Source: Candidatus Epulonipiscium sp.
Lineage (GTDB): Bacteria > Bacillota > Clostridia > Lachnospirales > Defluviitaleaceae
DNA: 64,000 nt
NCBI GenBank assembly: GCA_012521395.1
Contig: JAAYML010000092.1
Span: 1 to 64,000 of the forward strand
Reading direction: 5' to 3'
Part shown: positions 29,310 to 39,151 of the stretch, piece by piece
How the letters are laid out: every line of letters starts with the position of its first letter
Position numbering within the stretch: position 1 is the stretch's first letter
Program-made: the position numbers and the translations under genes
Notes under the pieces: model-generated
Seen by the model: only the letters and a program-made list of their open reading frames with translations
Databases searched by the model: none
Told to the model about the DNA's origin: nothing

Positions 29310-31073
29310 TTATTCGTCAGCAATGCTTTCTAAAAAGTCAATACTCACATCTTTCAAATTCATCGTTTCAGGATTAAAATCTATATCAACTAAATACTGA
29401 AAAAATGCCTTGTCATAAGGTCTTATAGATTCTATGGAATCAGGAAGCTTTCCTTTTGCCTTGTATTCTAAATACATAGCAAAACCTTCTACCAGATTTT
29501 CTTCACACCAGTCATACCAACTGTAATAAACGTCATAAAAACCATTTTCCCATGTCCTGCGCATTTTACTATTTGATTTTAAAGTATCTGCAACCTGCTT
29601 AAATTCTTTCGTTGAAGTTATTTGATTGAATATCCCATGGGAAAATTCATGGTAGGGAATAAAAAACAGACTCTCATAATGGTGCTCAGTACCTGGAATT
29701 AACGATATAAATTGATCTCCATATATAAAACCTAAAGCATTCCCAGGCCGCATCGTGTAATATATGACCGGCTTATATTTTCTTTCAAATTGCATTCCTG
29801 AAGTTTCTTCAATAAACTCCAGAATATTAGGCTTTTCCTCTTGAATTTTTTTATTCATTTCTTCTGCATGCCTATCATACATAACCCTATTCATTCGGAT
29901 ATATTCTCTTAAATACTCTTCATAAAAATACGGATAAAATTCTTCTGCGGCTGCTTTAACTTCTACAGGTATATCTTTGCTCGTTTTGATTGCATAAACA
30001 ATTTGATTGACACCTGCTTCATCTTCTAAGTCCGCCAGCAAATAGATTAATTCTCCTTCATATATCCCATCACAATAGATCGTTTCTAAATGCCTTTTCA
30101 TGTCTTTAGGAAGCTGCCGATAGGTATCTTTTATCCAAAGATAATGATGATACGAATCTTTTCCATACTCCTTATAAAATTCCGATTGATCACCTCGAAT
30201 CCGTACATTCACATCATACATTTCACAACTTACAGCTACTAAAACATATTTTAAAGTTAAACCTTTAACTTCTAAAAGTTCATGAGAATCCTGGATAAAT
30301 GCAGGAATATTCAACAGATCAGGTGATAAAAAAACTGTAGAAAACAATATCACAATGATGACAGTCAATAAAGCCACAGGAATATAGACTTTTCTCTGTT
30401 TGGTTGTTACACCTCTATAAGGCTGATATAATTCCCTGTCATAAAAATTATCCTCAGGTGAATCATTGGGACTGTTCCCATATTGAGGATATGTATTATC
30501 TGAACGATGACTATAGACATTGCCGGGATGGCTGTCAGACATACCAGTTGAAGGTTTGTCATCAGGATGATTGGCATAGCTGTTGCTCAGGTGTCTTGAA
30601 GGACTTTCAAAAACTTCAAATATGCTATTATAATTATTATATAAAAGAAGCTCATCAGTATCTTTTTCTTCTTTACTACAAAAAGTTGCGTACTGAGTAA
30701 CATAATCATTAAATTGTAATAAGAGCTCATTTAAAAAATCTACAGATATTTTAAGCTTTGCAGATATATCATCTATAATTTTATTTCTTACAAGCTGATT
30801 ATCATATTGTTTTTGTATAATAGCCTGAAAAGCTTTATTATATATTTTAAATATATTTTGCCCGCTCAACTTTTCTAATAAAGCAATAAAGAGCATTAAT
30901 CCGATATCAGCAAATGCTGAATCACCGAAAAAATCCTTAATTTTATATCCCGTATAATTTTCGATTAATAAAAGACTCTCCTCTATTCTTTTGTCATCTG
31001 ATTTAGCAAGATACTGTATTAATTTCTTTTCATTTTCATTCGTTGGATTAAGCTCATTTAAACGAATAGGCAT
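29310..31073 (-). CDS. Membrane-anchored HExxH (gluzincin-like) protein of unknown function
   Basis: Single TM VYIPVALLTVIIVILFSTVFL; PYHEFSHGIFNQ ... EENLVEGFAMYLEY. Probable start MPIRLNEL at 31073 (ORF to 31154). Confidence 0.65.
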   Translation of the reverse strand: MPIRLNELNPTNENEKKLIQYLAKSDDKRIEESLLLIENYTGYKIKDFFGDSAFADIGLMLFIALLEKLSGQNIFKIYNKAFQAIIQKQYDNQLVRNKIIDDISAKLKISVDFLNELLLQFNDYVTQYATFCSKEEKDTDELLLYNNYNSIFEVFESPSRHLSNSYANHPDDKPSTGMSDSHPGNVYSHRSDNTYPQYGNSPNDSPEDNFYDRELYQPYRGVTTKQRKVYIPVALLTVIIVILFSTVFLSPDLLNIPAFIQDSHELLEVKGLTLKYVLVAVSCEMYDVNVRIRGDQSEFYKEYGKDSYHHYLWIKDTYRQLPKDMKRHLETIYCDGIYEGELIYLLADLEDEAGVNQIVYAIKTSKDIPVEVKAAAEEFYPYFYEEYLREYIRMNRVMYDRHAEEMNKKIQEEKPNILEFIEETSGMQFERKYKPVIYYTMRPGNALGFIYGDQFISLIPGTEHHYESLFFIPYHEFSHGIFNQITSTKEFKQVADTLKSNSKMRRTWENGFYDVYYSWYDWCEENLVEGFAMYLEYKAKGKLPDSIESIRPYDKAFFQYLVDIDFNPETMNLKDVSIDFLESIADE

Positions 31074-31304
31074 TTTTTTATCATTCCACCTTAAAATTAT
31101 AGTTTCTGTAAATTGACAATATATTAAGATAATATAATAATAAACCATAACCAAATAAAAATCCAGATTGAAAAAATCTTTTATTTCTGATTTAACTATG
31201 AAGTAAAATATGTTAATATACTTGACTGGATTATTATTTTCATATACCTGTATTTTTCAAAAAATGTTATACTATTTATAAAAAAAATGTAATTATAATT
31301 TTAT

Positions 31305-31331
31305 TTATACATAATAAATTTTTATGTATAA
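31305..31331. promoter_or_regulatory. Inverted repeat TTATACATAA-N7-TTATGTATAA upstream of the clp gene
   Basis: Perfect 10-bp arms about 40-66 bp 5' of the start codon. Confidence 0.45.
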
Positions 31332-31370
31332 TATCCTAAGAATAATCTTGACACACATGGAGTGGTTTCT

Positions 31371-33662
31371 ATGATGAAATGTTCTGTTTGCAAAAAAAAT
31401 ATAGCCATTATCTTCATTCCTAAAATGGTAAGGGGCAAGGAAGAAATCACTGGCCTTTGTATCTCTTGCGCAAGAAAACAAGGTATTGGTCCTGTTAATC
31501 AATTTTTACAGCAAACTGGTTTATCTGAAGAAGAATTAGATAATCTTAATGAGCAAATGAACGAGATGTTTGAAGATACAGATATCAGTGAATTAGATGA
31601 AGACAATCAAAATCCTTTTTTAAATTTCCTTAATAATACCTTTGCAGGATTTAGAAGCTCAAAAGACAAGGATTTTCAGCCAACAGATGAATCTAATTCA
31701 GAAAAAACCGGATCAACTACCATGGATAACCATAATAATAAAAAACGCAAAAAAAGAAAATACCTGGATACCTATGGTATTAACCTTACAGACAAAGCCA
31801 GAAATAACGAAATTGATAGAATTATTGGCAGACAAAAGGAAATTGACCGAATCATTCAAATCCTGAACCGCCGTACAAAAAATAATCCTATTCTTATTGG
31901 AGAGCCAGGCGTTGGCAAAACCGCAATTGCTGAAGGCTTAGCAGTAAGAATTATCGAAAAGCAAGTTCCATTAAAACTATTTAATACAGAAATTTATCTT
32001 TTGGACTTAACATCAGTTGTTGCAGGAACTCAATTCAGGGGACAATTTGAAAGCAGAATGCAAGGAATTATTAAAGAAGCTAAAGAATCTGGCAATATTA
32101 TTTTAGTCATTGACGAAATACAAAATATTATTGGCGCTGGTAATGCCGAAGGAGGCGCAATGAATGCTGCTAATATTTTAAAACCTGCTTTGGCCCGTGG
32201 TGAAATACAAGTGATTGGTGCAACCACATTAGAAGAATACAGGAAGCATATTGAAAAAGATTCTGCCCTGGAACGCCGCTTTCAACCTGTCTTAGTTGAA
32301 GAACCTACCATCGAAGAAAGCATAGAAATTATAAAAGGAATCAAAGACTATTATGAAGAATACCATAAGGTATCCATATCAGACGAAGTGATTGAAGCGG
32401 CTGTGAAATTATCAAAAAGATATATACCCGATAGATTTCTGCCGGATAAAGCCATTGATATTATTGATGAAGCAAGTTCAAGAGCTAATCTTTTAAATGA
32501 AGGTTTAGTTGAATTAAAAATTCTGAAAGACGAATTGCAAATGATTCAAAATAAAAAAGAAGAAGCTGCAGCCCAGGATAATTATGAAAAAGCAGCAGAA
32601 TATAAAGTAATAGAATGCAGACTGCAAGCCCAAATAGCTGAATTAGAAAAACAAAACAAAGAAGTTGCAATTACCACAGATGATGTTGCCCACGTCATTG
32701 AAGCCTGGACTAAAATCCCTGTACAAAAAATCACTCATTTGGAAGCAGAAAAACTTTTAGACTTAGAAAACAGACTTCATAAAAGAATTGTAGGCCAGCA
32801 CAAAGCTGTTGAAAGTATTTCAAGAGCCATACGAAGAAACCGTTCAGGGTTTAAGAAAGTACAAAAACCTTCTTCCTTTATATTTGTAGGACCTACAGGA
32901 GTCGGAAAAACTGAGCTGGTCAAAGCTCTCACAGAAGAATTATTTGGAACGGAAGAAGCCTTAATCCGCTTAGATATGTCAGAATATATGGAAAAACATA
33001 CTGTATCCAAGCTCATTGGATCTCCTCCTGGCTATATAGGTTATGATGAAGGTGGACAGCTAACTGAAAAAGTCAGAAGACAGCCCTATTCTGTCATCCT
33101 CCTGGATGAAATTGAAAAAGCTCATCCGGATGTTTTTAATATGCTTCTTCAAATACTGGAAGATGGTCGCCTTACAGACAGCCAGGGTCGTACCGTCCAC
33201 TTTGAAAATACCATACTGATTATGACTTCAAATGCAGGAACGAGCCTTAAGGCTCATGGTATTGGTTTTGGAAAGGATAACTATGAAGCTCTTGAAAACA
33301 AAGTTCAGGAAGCATTAAAAAATACATTCCGTCCTGAATTCTTAAACCGAATTGATGAAGTCATCGTGTTTACGGAACTATCAAAAGAAGAATTAAGAAA
33401 AATCGTAGACTTAATGTTACTAGAAGTTAAAAAAGATGCAAAAGATAGGAATATCAGCATTCATGTCGATGATGAAGTCAAAGACTATATCCTTGAAAAA
33501 GGATACGATAAAAAATTTGGTGCAAGACCACTCAGAAGAACCATTCAAAGGCTCATCGAAGATGAACTGGCTGAGCGCTTTCTTAAAGGAGAAATTCTTG
33601 AAGGAACCAGTGTTCATATCAAATATGAAGATGGGCAAATCCAGTTTACCTGTCAAAAATAG
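31371..33662 (+). CDS. AAA+ ClpC/ClpE-type ATPase with N-terminal zinc finger
   Basis: CSVCKKN...CISCARK zinc finger; [18 protein letters not shown]-like linker; [19 protein letters not shown]-type loop (HGIGFGKDN) suggestive of ClpP binding. Confidence 0.92.
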   Translation: MMKCSVCKKNIAIIFIPKMVRGKEEITGLCISCARKQGIGPVNQFLQQTGLSEEELDNLNEQMNEMFEDTDISELDEDNQNPFLNFLNNTFAGFRSSKDKDFQPTDESNSEKTGSTTMDNHNNKKRKKRKYLDTYGINLTDKARNNEIDRIIGRQKEIDRIIQILNRRTKNNPILIGEPGVGKTAIAEGLAVRIIEKQVPLKLFNTEIYLLDLTSVVAGTQFRGQFESRMQGIIKEAKESGNIILVIDEIQNIIGAGNAEGGAMNAANILKPALARGEIQVIGATTLEEYRKHIEKDSALERRFQPVLVEEPTIEESIEIIKGIKDYYEEYHKVSISDEVIEAAVKLSKRYIPDRFLPDKAIDIIDEASSRANLLNEGLVELKILKDELQMIQNKKEEAAAQDNYEKAAEYKVIECRLQAQIAELEKQNKEVAITTDDVAHVIEAWTKIPVQKITHLEAEKLLDLENRLHKRIVGQHKAVESISRAIRRNRSGFKKVQKPSSFIFVGPTGVGKTELVKALTEELFGTEEALIRLDMSEYMEKHTVSKLIGSPPGYIGYDEGGQLTEKVRRQPYSVILLDEIEKAHPDVFNMLLQILEDGRLTDSQGRTVHFENTILIMTSNAGTSLKAHGIGFGKDNYEALENKVQEALKNTFRPEFLNRIDEVIVFTELSKEELRKIVDLMLLEVKKDAKDRNISIHVDDEVKDYILEKGYDKKFGARPLRRTIQRLIEDELAERFLKGEILEGTSVHIKYEDGQIQFTCQK

Positions 33663-33684
33663 CACCCTTCGGGTGCTATTTTTT
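33660..33684 (+). terminator. Intrinsic terminator of the clp gene
   Basis: AGCACCC-TTC-GGGTGCT-ATTTTTT. Confidence 0.85.
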
Positions 33685-34566
33685 AATAATTTTATCATTT
33701 CTAATAAGTATATTTTTTCCTCTCCAACTAAAAGCCCTATTTTTGTACCGTCTTAAAAATTCTTTATTGGATATCATTAATAACTCATCACAATCAATAA
33801 AAGGTATTAAATTTTTTTGGAACTCGTCCAAATTTGTTTTATCAATCCTCTCGTTATGAGGACATACATCCTGACAAATATCACAGCCAAAAAGTAATTT
33901 GTCCTTTCTTAAGATTTCTTCTTCCTCTTGCGATAAATCGCCCTTCTTCTGACTGATATAAGACCTGCAACGAAAAGGATTAATTGTAAAATCACCATTA
34001 ATTGCAGTCCCTGGACATGCCTGAATACATTTTTTGCACTGTATGCATGTCTTTTCTATAGCCAGATCAGGCTCAAACGGATAATTGTTAATCATATAGC
34101 CAATAAAGACATAACTTCCATACTTTTCATTAATAAGATGCGAGTTGATTCCATAAAAACCCAAACCAGCCTTATAAGCCAAATACCTATCCACCAGAGG
34201 ACCTGAATCCACAAATGCCTTGTATCGAAAATCAGTAATCCTACTTGTTAAAAAGTTGCCTATCTGCTCTAATTTTTCCATAATAATTTTATGATAATCT
34301 AAGCCATAAGTATACATTGATAAATTGGCCATTTCTATTTTGCCTGTATAGTAGGGAAATAAACAGACAATGACTGATTTTGCATTTTCCAAAGTTAAGG
34401 AAGGGTCTATCCTTTTTTTGATTTCATCCTCTTCAAACTCGCACTTTAATCCTCTGACCATTCTTTTTTCAAGAATTTCTTTCAGATCATCATAAGGTCC
34501 TGCAGGTGCAATGCCAACATATTCAATTCCAAGGTTGTTTGCAAAAGCAATTAATAATTTCTTCAT
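33676..34566 (-). CDS. queG: Epoxyqueuosine reductase QueG
   Basis: ALAYKAGLGFYGINS-type region, CIQCKKCIQACPGTAI and CDICQDVCPHN [4Fe-4S] motifs. Confidence 0.88.
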   Translation of the reverse strand: MKKLLIAFANNLGIEYVGIAPAGPYDDLKEILEKRMVRGLKCEFEEDEIKKRIDPSLTLENAKSVIVCLFPYYTGKIEMANLSMYTYGLDYHKIIMEKLEQIGNFLTSRITDFRYKAFVDSGPLVDRYLAYKAGLGFYGINSHLINEKYGSYVFIGYMINNYPFEPDLAIEKTCIQCKKCIQACPGTAINGDFTINPFRCRSYISQKKGDLSQEEEEILRKDKLLFGCDICQDVCPHNERIDKTNLDEFQKNLIPFIDCDELLMISNKEFLRRYKNRAFSWRGKNILIRNDKIIKK

Positions 34567-34689
34567 AGTAAATCTCCATTATTTTAATATGATTAATAAT
34601 TTTTATCCTGTCTATGGAACACACTTTTTTTAAATTTGAATATTATAAAGTAGATATTTTAATTTATCCTTTAAAAAGGAGGAAATCAT

Positions 34690-35124
34690 ATGCCGGACGG
34701 TCTTACAGGAACAAACTTTGCAGCCTTACTGGCAAGATATATTGGTGAAACAGTTACAATATTTACTTCCAGCGGCGGACAATCAGGGTCAGGATTTACA
34801 GGCGTTATTTTATCCGTTAATAATTCCTTTGTCCGTTTACTAACCAGAATTGGACCTCCACCAGGATGCTCCTTAGGCAATGCCTGCTATGACTTTAATG
34901 TAGCACCATGGGGATATGGCGGAAGTCCTAAAAAATACGGCTATGAATATGAAAATGAATACAATGCTTATTCGGGAGAATATGGAGAAGGACCTATCCT
35001 TCCTGCGGATCAGAATGGTGCTATTACCGCAGGAGGCTGGAATGGCTATCCCGTATACACCGTAGGTTCTGTAGCAGATATCCCCATCGACAGCATTGTA
35101 GCCTTTGTTCATAATGCCGTATAA
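34690..35124 (+). CDS. Spore coat-like protein, hypothetical
   Basis: GTNFAALLARYIGETVTIFTSSGGQSGSGFTGVILSVNNSFVRLLTRIG; Gly/Tyr-rich C-terminal region; AAGGAGG RBS. Confidence 0.6.
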   Translation: MPDGLTGTNFAALLARYIGETVTIFTSSGGQSGSGFTGVILSVNNSFVRLLTRIGPPPGCSLGNACYDFNVAPWGYGGSPKKYGYEYENEYNAYSGEYGEGPILPADQNGAITAGGWNGYPVYTVGSVADIPIDSIVAFVHNAV

Positions 35125-35145
35125 AAGTATAAAAACTTAGCAAAA

Positions 35146-35172
35146 ACCCCCTGTAAACAAGGGGGGTATATT
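35146..35172. terminator. Intrinsic terminator between the coat-like gene and ddh
   Basis: ACCCCC-tgtaaacaa-GGGGGT. Confidence 0.65.
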
Positions 35173-35176
35173 TTTC

Positions 35177-36163
35177 TTACAGAAAAGCTCTTCTTAATTC
35201 TTCAGAAGATTTGGCTGATGTATAAGCAACAGGAATATCAAATATGGTCTTTGCGCCCTTTTGTCCTTCCTGATTCAAGCGGTATACAGCTCTGGCATAA
35301 GCAACCAGTACACTGGCTGTAAATTCAGGATTACTGTCTAATTTAATAGAAAACTCAATGATTTGCTTATTGCCACCATTTCCCGTTTGACCGCTTCTTA
35401 TGACAAAGCCACCATGAGGCATTGCAGAATGGTTCTTTTTTAGCTCTTCTTCAGAAACAAAGTGTACGATAGTATTGTAATCTGCAAAATAATTGGGCAT
35501 GGTTTTAATCGCCTTTTCAACCTCTGTTTGATCTGCATTTTCTTCCAGTACAACATAGCATTCCCGGATATGTTTTTGTCCTGCCGATAATTCAGGGTTA
35601 GAACCTGAGCGTACCTCTTCAATGGCTTCTTCTATAGGAATAGTATATTGAATGGCATTCTTAACACCTTTAATACGCCTTATAGCATCGGAATGTCCCT
35701 GACTTACACCTTTTCCCCAAAAAGTGTAACTTACTCCATCTGGTAAAATGGAGTCTCCTAATAAACGGTTTAGAGAGAAAAGACCTGGATCCCATCCGAT
35801 AGAAATAGCAGCAACTTTATTGCCTTCTCTTGCAGCCTTATCCACGGCTGCAAAATGCTCTTCTACTTTACTGTGTGTATCAAAACTATCCACGATGTTA
35901 AAAAGTTTTGCAAATTTTGGACTTTGTTCAGGCAAATCTGTTGCTGAACCGCCGCATAAAATCATAACATCAATTTTGTCTTTATAATCATCAATTGCGT
36001 CAATATGTACAACAGGCACCTGACTGCTTTGAAGCACAACACTTTTGGGATCCCGTCTTGTAAAAACTGCAATTAAATCCATATCTTCATTCTTTTTTAG
36101 TGCTAATTCCACACCTTTTCCCAAATTTCCATAACCAATTATACCAATTCTTATTTTACTCAT
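35177..36163 (-). CDS. ddh: meso-Diaminopimelate dehydrogenase
   Basis: IRIGIIGYGNLGKGVELALK, CGGSATDLPEQSPKFAKLFNIVDSFDTH, SIGWDPGLFSLNRLLGD, GVSQGHSDAIRRI. Confidence 0.93.
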   Translation of the reverse strand: MSKIRIGIIGYGNLGKGVELALKKNEDMDLIAVFTRRDPKSVVLQSSQVPVVHIDAIDDYKDKIDVMILCGGSATDLPEQSPKFAKLFNIVDSFDTHSKVEEHFAAVDKAAREGNKVAAISIGWDPGLFSLNRLLGDSILPDGVSYTFWGKGVSQGHSDAIRRIKGVKNAIQYTIPIEEAIEEVRSGSNPELSAGQKHIRECYVVLEENADQTEVEKAIKTMPNYFADYNTIVHFVSEEELKKNHSAMPHGGFVIRSGQTGNGGNKQIIEFSIKLDSNPEFTASVLVAYARAVYRLNQEGQKGAKTIFDIPVAYTSAKSSEELRRAFL

Positions 36164-36228
36164 AAATCCTCCTTAAATTAACCTTATAGGAATTTTATCT
36201 ATATTATCAAAATACCTTTTAATAATAC

Positions 36229-36253
36229 AAATGATATTATCATTTTATCATTT
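36229..36253. promoter_or_regulatory. Three-half-site array AAATGATA-T-TATCATTT-TATCATTT upstream of ddh
   Basis: Inverted plus direct copies of the same octamer, 66-90 bp 5' of ddh. Confidence 0.45.
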
Positions 36254-36505
36254 GATTAAGAAAACTGCAAGTTTTTGAATTATATCCTTCATTTTTTAAC
36301 ATTGATAATCTTTTAAGCAATTTTAATCGCCTGAACGCGATTTTATTGTCTTCATTTCACATAGAATTATTCATTATCTTTAAACATTTTTCTTTAACAA
36401 AGCTTTTTTAATGCTTCTAGTTTTTTATAAAAATTTTAGTCTTTATTGCTGTCGCATTTTCATATTTTACTGCATATAATACACTAAAAAACTATTAGGA
36501 GTGAT

Positions 36506-36928
36506 ATGATGGATTATTATGATGACACAAAGAAACGGCAAAGACCAGGTCCTCGTCCAAGGCCAAGACCTCCTTATTATAATAATAATGAACCAGGCTA
36601 TCCACAAATGCCTCCTTTTTTTAGTCCGCCTCAGGTTCCTGGAAGGCCGCCTTACACACAGGCACCATCCAGTTCTTCCGGACCTCCGTCAAACCCTCCT
36701 CCAGCTTTTTTACCACAGCAAAGTCCAAGTTTATATATGATCGATCCTGGTGCCATCCGTCCCTGCACCTTCCAGTTTGTTTATCTATGGCTGGAAGATG
36801 GAAGAAGTTTCTGGGCATGGCTTACCTTTGTAGGCAGGCGCTCTGTTGCAGGCTGGCGATGGTTTGGAAACCGTTGGATATATTTTGGTACGGATATAGA
36901 TAATATATCCAGCTTTGTATGTTATTAA
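36506..36928 (+). CDS. Proline-rich protein with WxW/FVGRRSVAGWRW C-terminal domain, probable spore-associated
   Basis: Proline-rich N-terminal half; C-terminal SFWAWLTFVGRRSVAGWRWFGNRWIYFGTDIDNISSFVC. Confidence 0.6.
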   Translation: MMDYYDDTKKRQRPGPRPRPRPPYYNNNEPGYPQMPPFFSPPQVPGRPPYTQAPSSSSGPPSNPPPAFLPQQSPSLYMIDPGAIRPCTFQFVYLWLEDGRSFWAWLTFVGRRSVAGWRWFGNRWIYFGTDIDNISSFVCY

Positions 36929-36952
36929 GCATAACATAAATTTTTGAATCAA

Positions 36953-36990
36953 AAAAGAAGCTGTCTGAAAATCTTAAGACAGCTTCTTTT
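36953..36990 (+). terminator. Intrinsic terminator
   Basis: AAAAGAAGCTGTCT-gaaaatctta-AGACAGCTTCTTTT, 14-bp arms. Confidence 0.88.
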
Positions 36991-37130
36991 ATTCATCATA
37001 AAATATTGATTCCTGCTCCTTAAATTTCAGTAATTAATATACAAATTTAACTCTTGTCTTTCATTTTTATACATAATATAATAGGAAACATTAAGAATAA
37101 AAATTTTTCAATTACAAATTGGTGATTATT

Positions 37131-38378
37131 ATGAAACAAAAAAGAGCATGGTATAAGCTCGATAATGCCGGAAAACTATATCCTTCTATTACTTCTACAA
37201 GAGTCTCTACTGTTTTTAGAATTTCAGCCTCTCTATATAATCCTGTAGATCCTGAAATCCTGCAAAAAGCTTTAAATAACATCATAGGTCGTTTTCCTTA
37301 TTTTAAAGTTAATTTAAAAAGGGGTTTTTTTTGGTATTATTTTGAGTACACTGAAAAATATCCCCAGGTTCAAAAAGAAACATATTATCCTTGTATGTTC
37401 ATGTTATATAAAAATAAAAACTCTTTTCCTTTCAGGGTATTGTATTTCAATAACCGGATTAGTGTTGAATTTTCTCACAGTATAACAGATGGTATGGGTG
37501 GTATTCATTTTTTAAAAAGTCTCCTTATAGAATATTTCCGTTTGCTTGGAATCCAGCCAGAGTTTCAGGAAAAAATCTCGAAGGAAGAAGCAGAAGATGC
37601 CTTTAAAAGATATTATGTTAAAAATATCCCTAAACCAGCAAAATTAAAAAAAGCTTTTCACTTTCCATTTAAATTAAATGCAAAAGGAGAATACTATATC
37701 ATTACAGGAATTATCCCAGTAAATATGCTTCTTGAAGAAGCCAAAAAATATAGTGCCAGTTTAACCCAGTTTTTACTGGCCCTCTATTTTGATACAATCC
37801 AGGAATTTATCCGCTTACATCCTTGTAAATTGCTGCCCGTGGTCATTAATTTGCCCGTTAATCTAAGAAATATCTTTCCATCAAAAACGATGAGAAATTT
37901 TTTTATTAGCCTTACACCACAGATTGACTTTCGTCTGGGCAGCTATAGCTTTGAAGAAATCATCAATTATATCCGAAATTATATGGCAATTGCCCTAAAT
38001 AAAAAACATATCAGCCAACATATACATCTGAATGTAAAAAGGGAAAAAACAATTTTTATCCGTTTAATTCCCCTTTTTTTAAAAAATCTTATGATGCCTG
38101 CTTTATACAATAAATTTGCTGAAAGAAATTATACAACAGGCTTATCCAATTTAGGATTAATTACGCTTCCAAAATCGATAGAAAATTTGGTCGAACGTTT
38201 TGAAGTATATCCCCCTCCCAGTATGGGTAATATCATCAAAGTAACCACAATTAGTTATAAAGACAAAATATACATATCTTTTGGAAGCTTAACCAAAAAT
38301 ACAGAAATAGAAAAAATTTTCTTTCGAAAAATAAGAAAAATGAATATTCCAGTTAAAATAGAAACAAACAGGGAGTGA
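37131..38378 (+). CDS. HxxxD acyltransferase (alcohol acetyltransferase / condensation-domain-like)
   Basis: FSHSITDGMGGIHFLKSL contains HxxxD; overall length and architecture of AATase-like proteins. Confidence 0.72.
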   Translation: MKQKRAWYKLDNAGKLYPSITSTRVSTVFRISASLYNPVDPEILQKALNNIIGRFPYFKVNLKRGFFWYYFEYTEKYPQVQKETYYPCMFMLYKNKNSFPFRVLYFNNRISVEFSHSITDGMGGIHFLKSLLIEYFRLLGIQPEFQEKISKEEAEDAFKRYYVKNIPKPAKLKKAFHFPFKLNAKGEYYIITGIIPVNMLLEEAKKYSASLTQFLLALYFDTIQEFIRLHPCKLLPVVINLPVNLRNIFPSKTMRNFFISLTPQIDFRLGSYSFEEIINYIRNYMAIALNKKHISQHIHLNVKREKTIFIRLIPLFLKNLMMPALYNKFAERNYTTGLSNLGLITLPKSIENLVERFEVYPPPSMGNIIKVTTISYKDKIYISFGSLTKNTEIEKIFFRKIRKMNIPVKIETNRE

Positions 38379-38385
38379 TTAGAAA

Positions 38386-39108
38386 ATGCCTTATTGTCCC
38401 AGATGCGGCGTAGAACTGGATTATCATATTAAAAACTGCCCTCTATGTCAATTCCCTATTCCAGAAATACCAGAAGAAAATAACCATATAAATGTAGAAA
38501 AATTTCCCCGACCAGAAAATAAATATTTTGAAGAAATTCTTAAGGTTAAAAATCAGATATTTTTCACCTTATCCATTCTGATTTTAAGTGCCGTCCTGGT
38601 ATTAATGACCATTAATTCTATCATAGAGACTCATCCTTTGGCCATTAATTATAGTATCATCAGTGTCATTGCCGCCTGGTTTTATATTCTTATCTTGTTG
38701 GGATATCTTTCTAACCTCTATTATTCCATATTAGGTATCGGAATCGTAACAGGTTGTTTAACCTTAGCTCTTGACTCTGTAGATGGTAAAATGAACTGGT
38801 TTTTTACATATGCTTTACCCATCATAATTTTAGTTTTGCTGGTTATATACCTTTTTCTCTATCTTTATAACCGCAGTAAACTTTTAAACCAATTTATATT
38901 TATACCTTCATATTTATTTATTGCTGTAGCTTTACTATCTGTAGGGCTGGAATGTATTTTAGACTTTCAGGCTAATCAGTCAATCCACTTATCCTGGTCC
39001 CTGATTGTATTTATAATACTGGTTTCCCTTGCTGTATTGCTGCTGGGTTTATATTATAAACTTCCGGAAATGATTAAAGAAAAAATAAAAAGAAAACTGC
39101 ACATCTGA
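38386..39108 (+). CDS. Zinc-ribbon polytopic membrane protein (DUF6320-like)
   Basis: CPRCGVELDYHIKNCPLCQFPI zinc ribbon followed by about six TM helices; 7 nt after the acyltransferase gene. Confidence 0.65.
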   Translation: MPYCPRCGVELDYHIKNCPLCQFPIPEIPEENNHINVEKFPRPENKYFEEILKVKNQIFFTLSILILSAVLVLMTINSIIETHPLAINYSIISVIAAWFYILILLGYLSNLYYSILGIGIVTGCLTLALDSVDGKMNWFFTYALPIIILVLLVIYLFLYLYNRSKLLNQFIFIPSYLFIAVALLSVGLECILDFQANQSIHLSWSLIVFIILVSLAVLLLGLYYKLPEMIKEKIKRKLHI

Positions 39109-39151
39109 GTTTACCTTTTCCAATTATTTTTATTTTAATTGTAAAGATATG

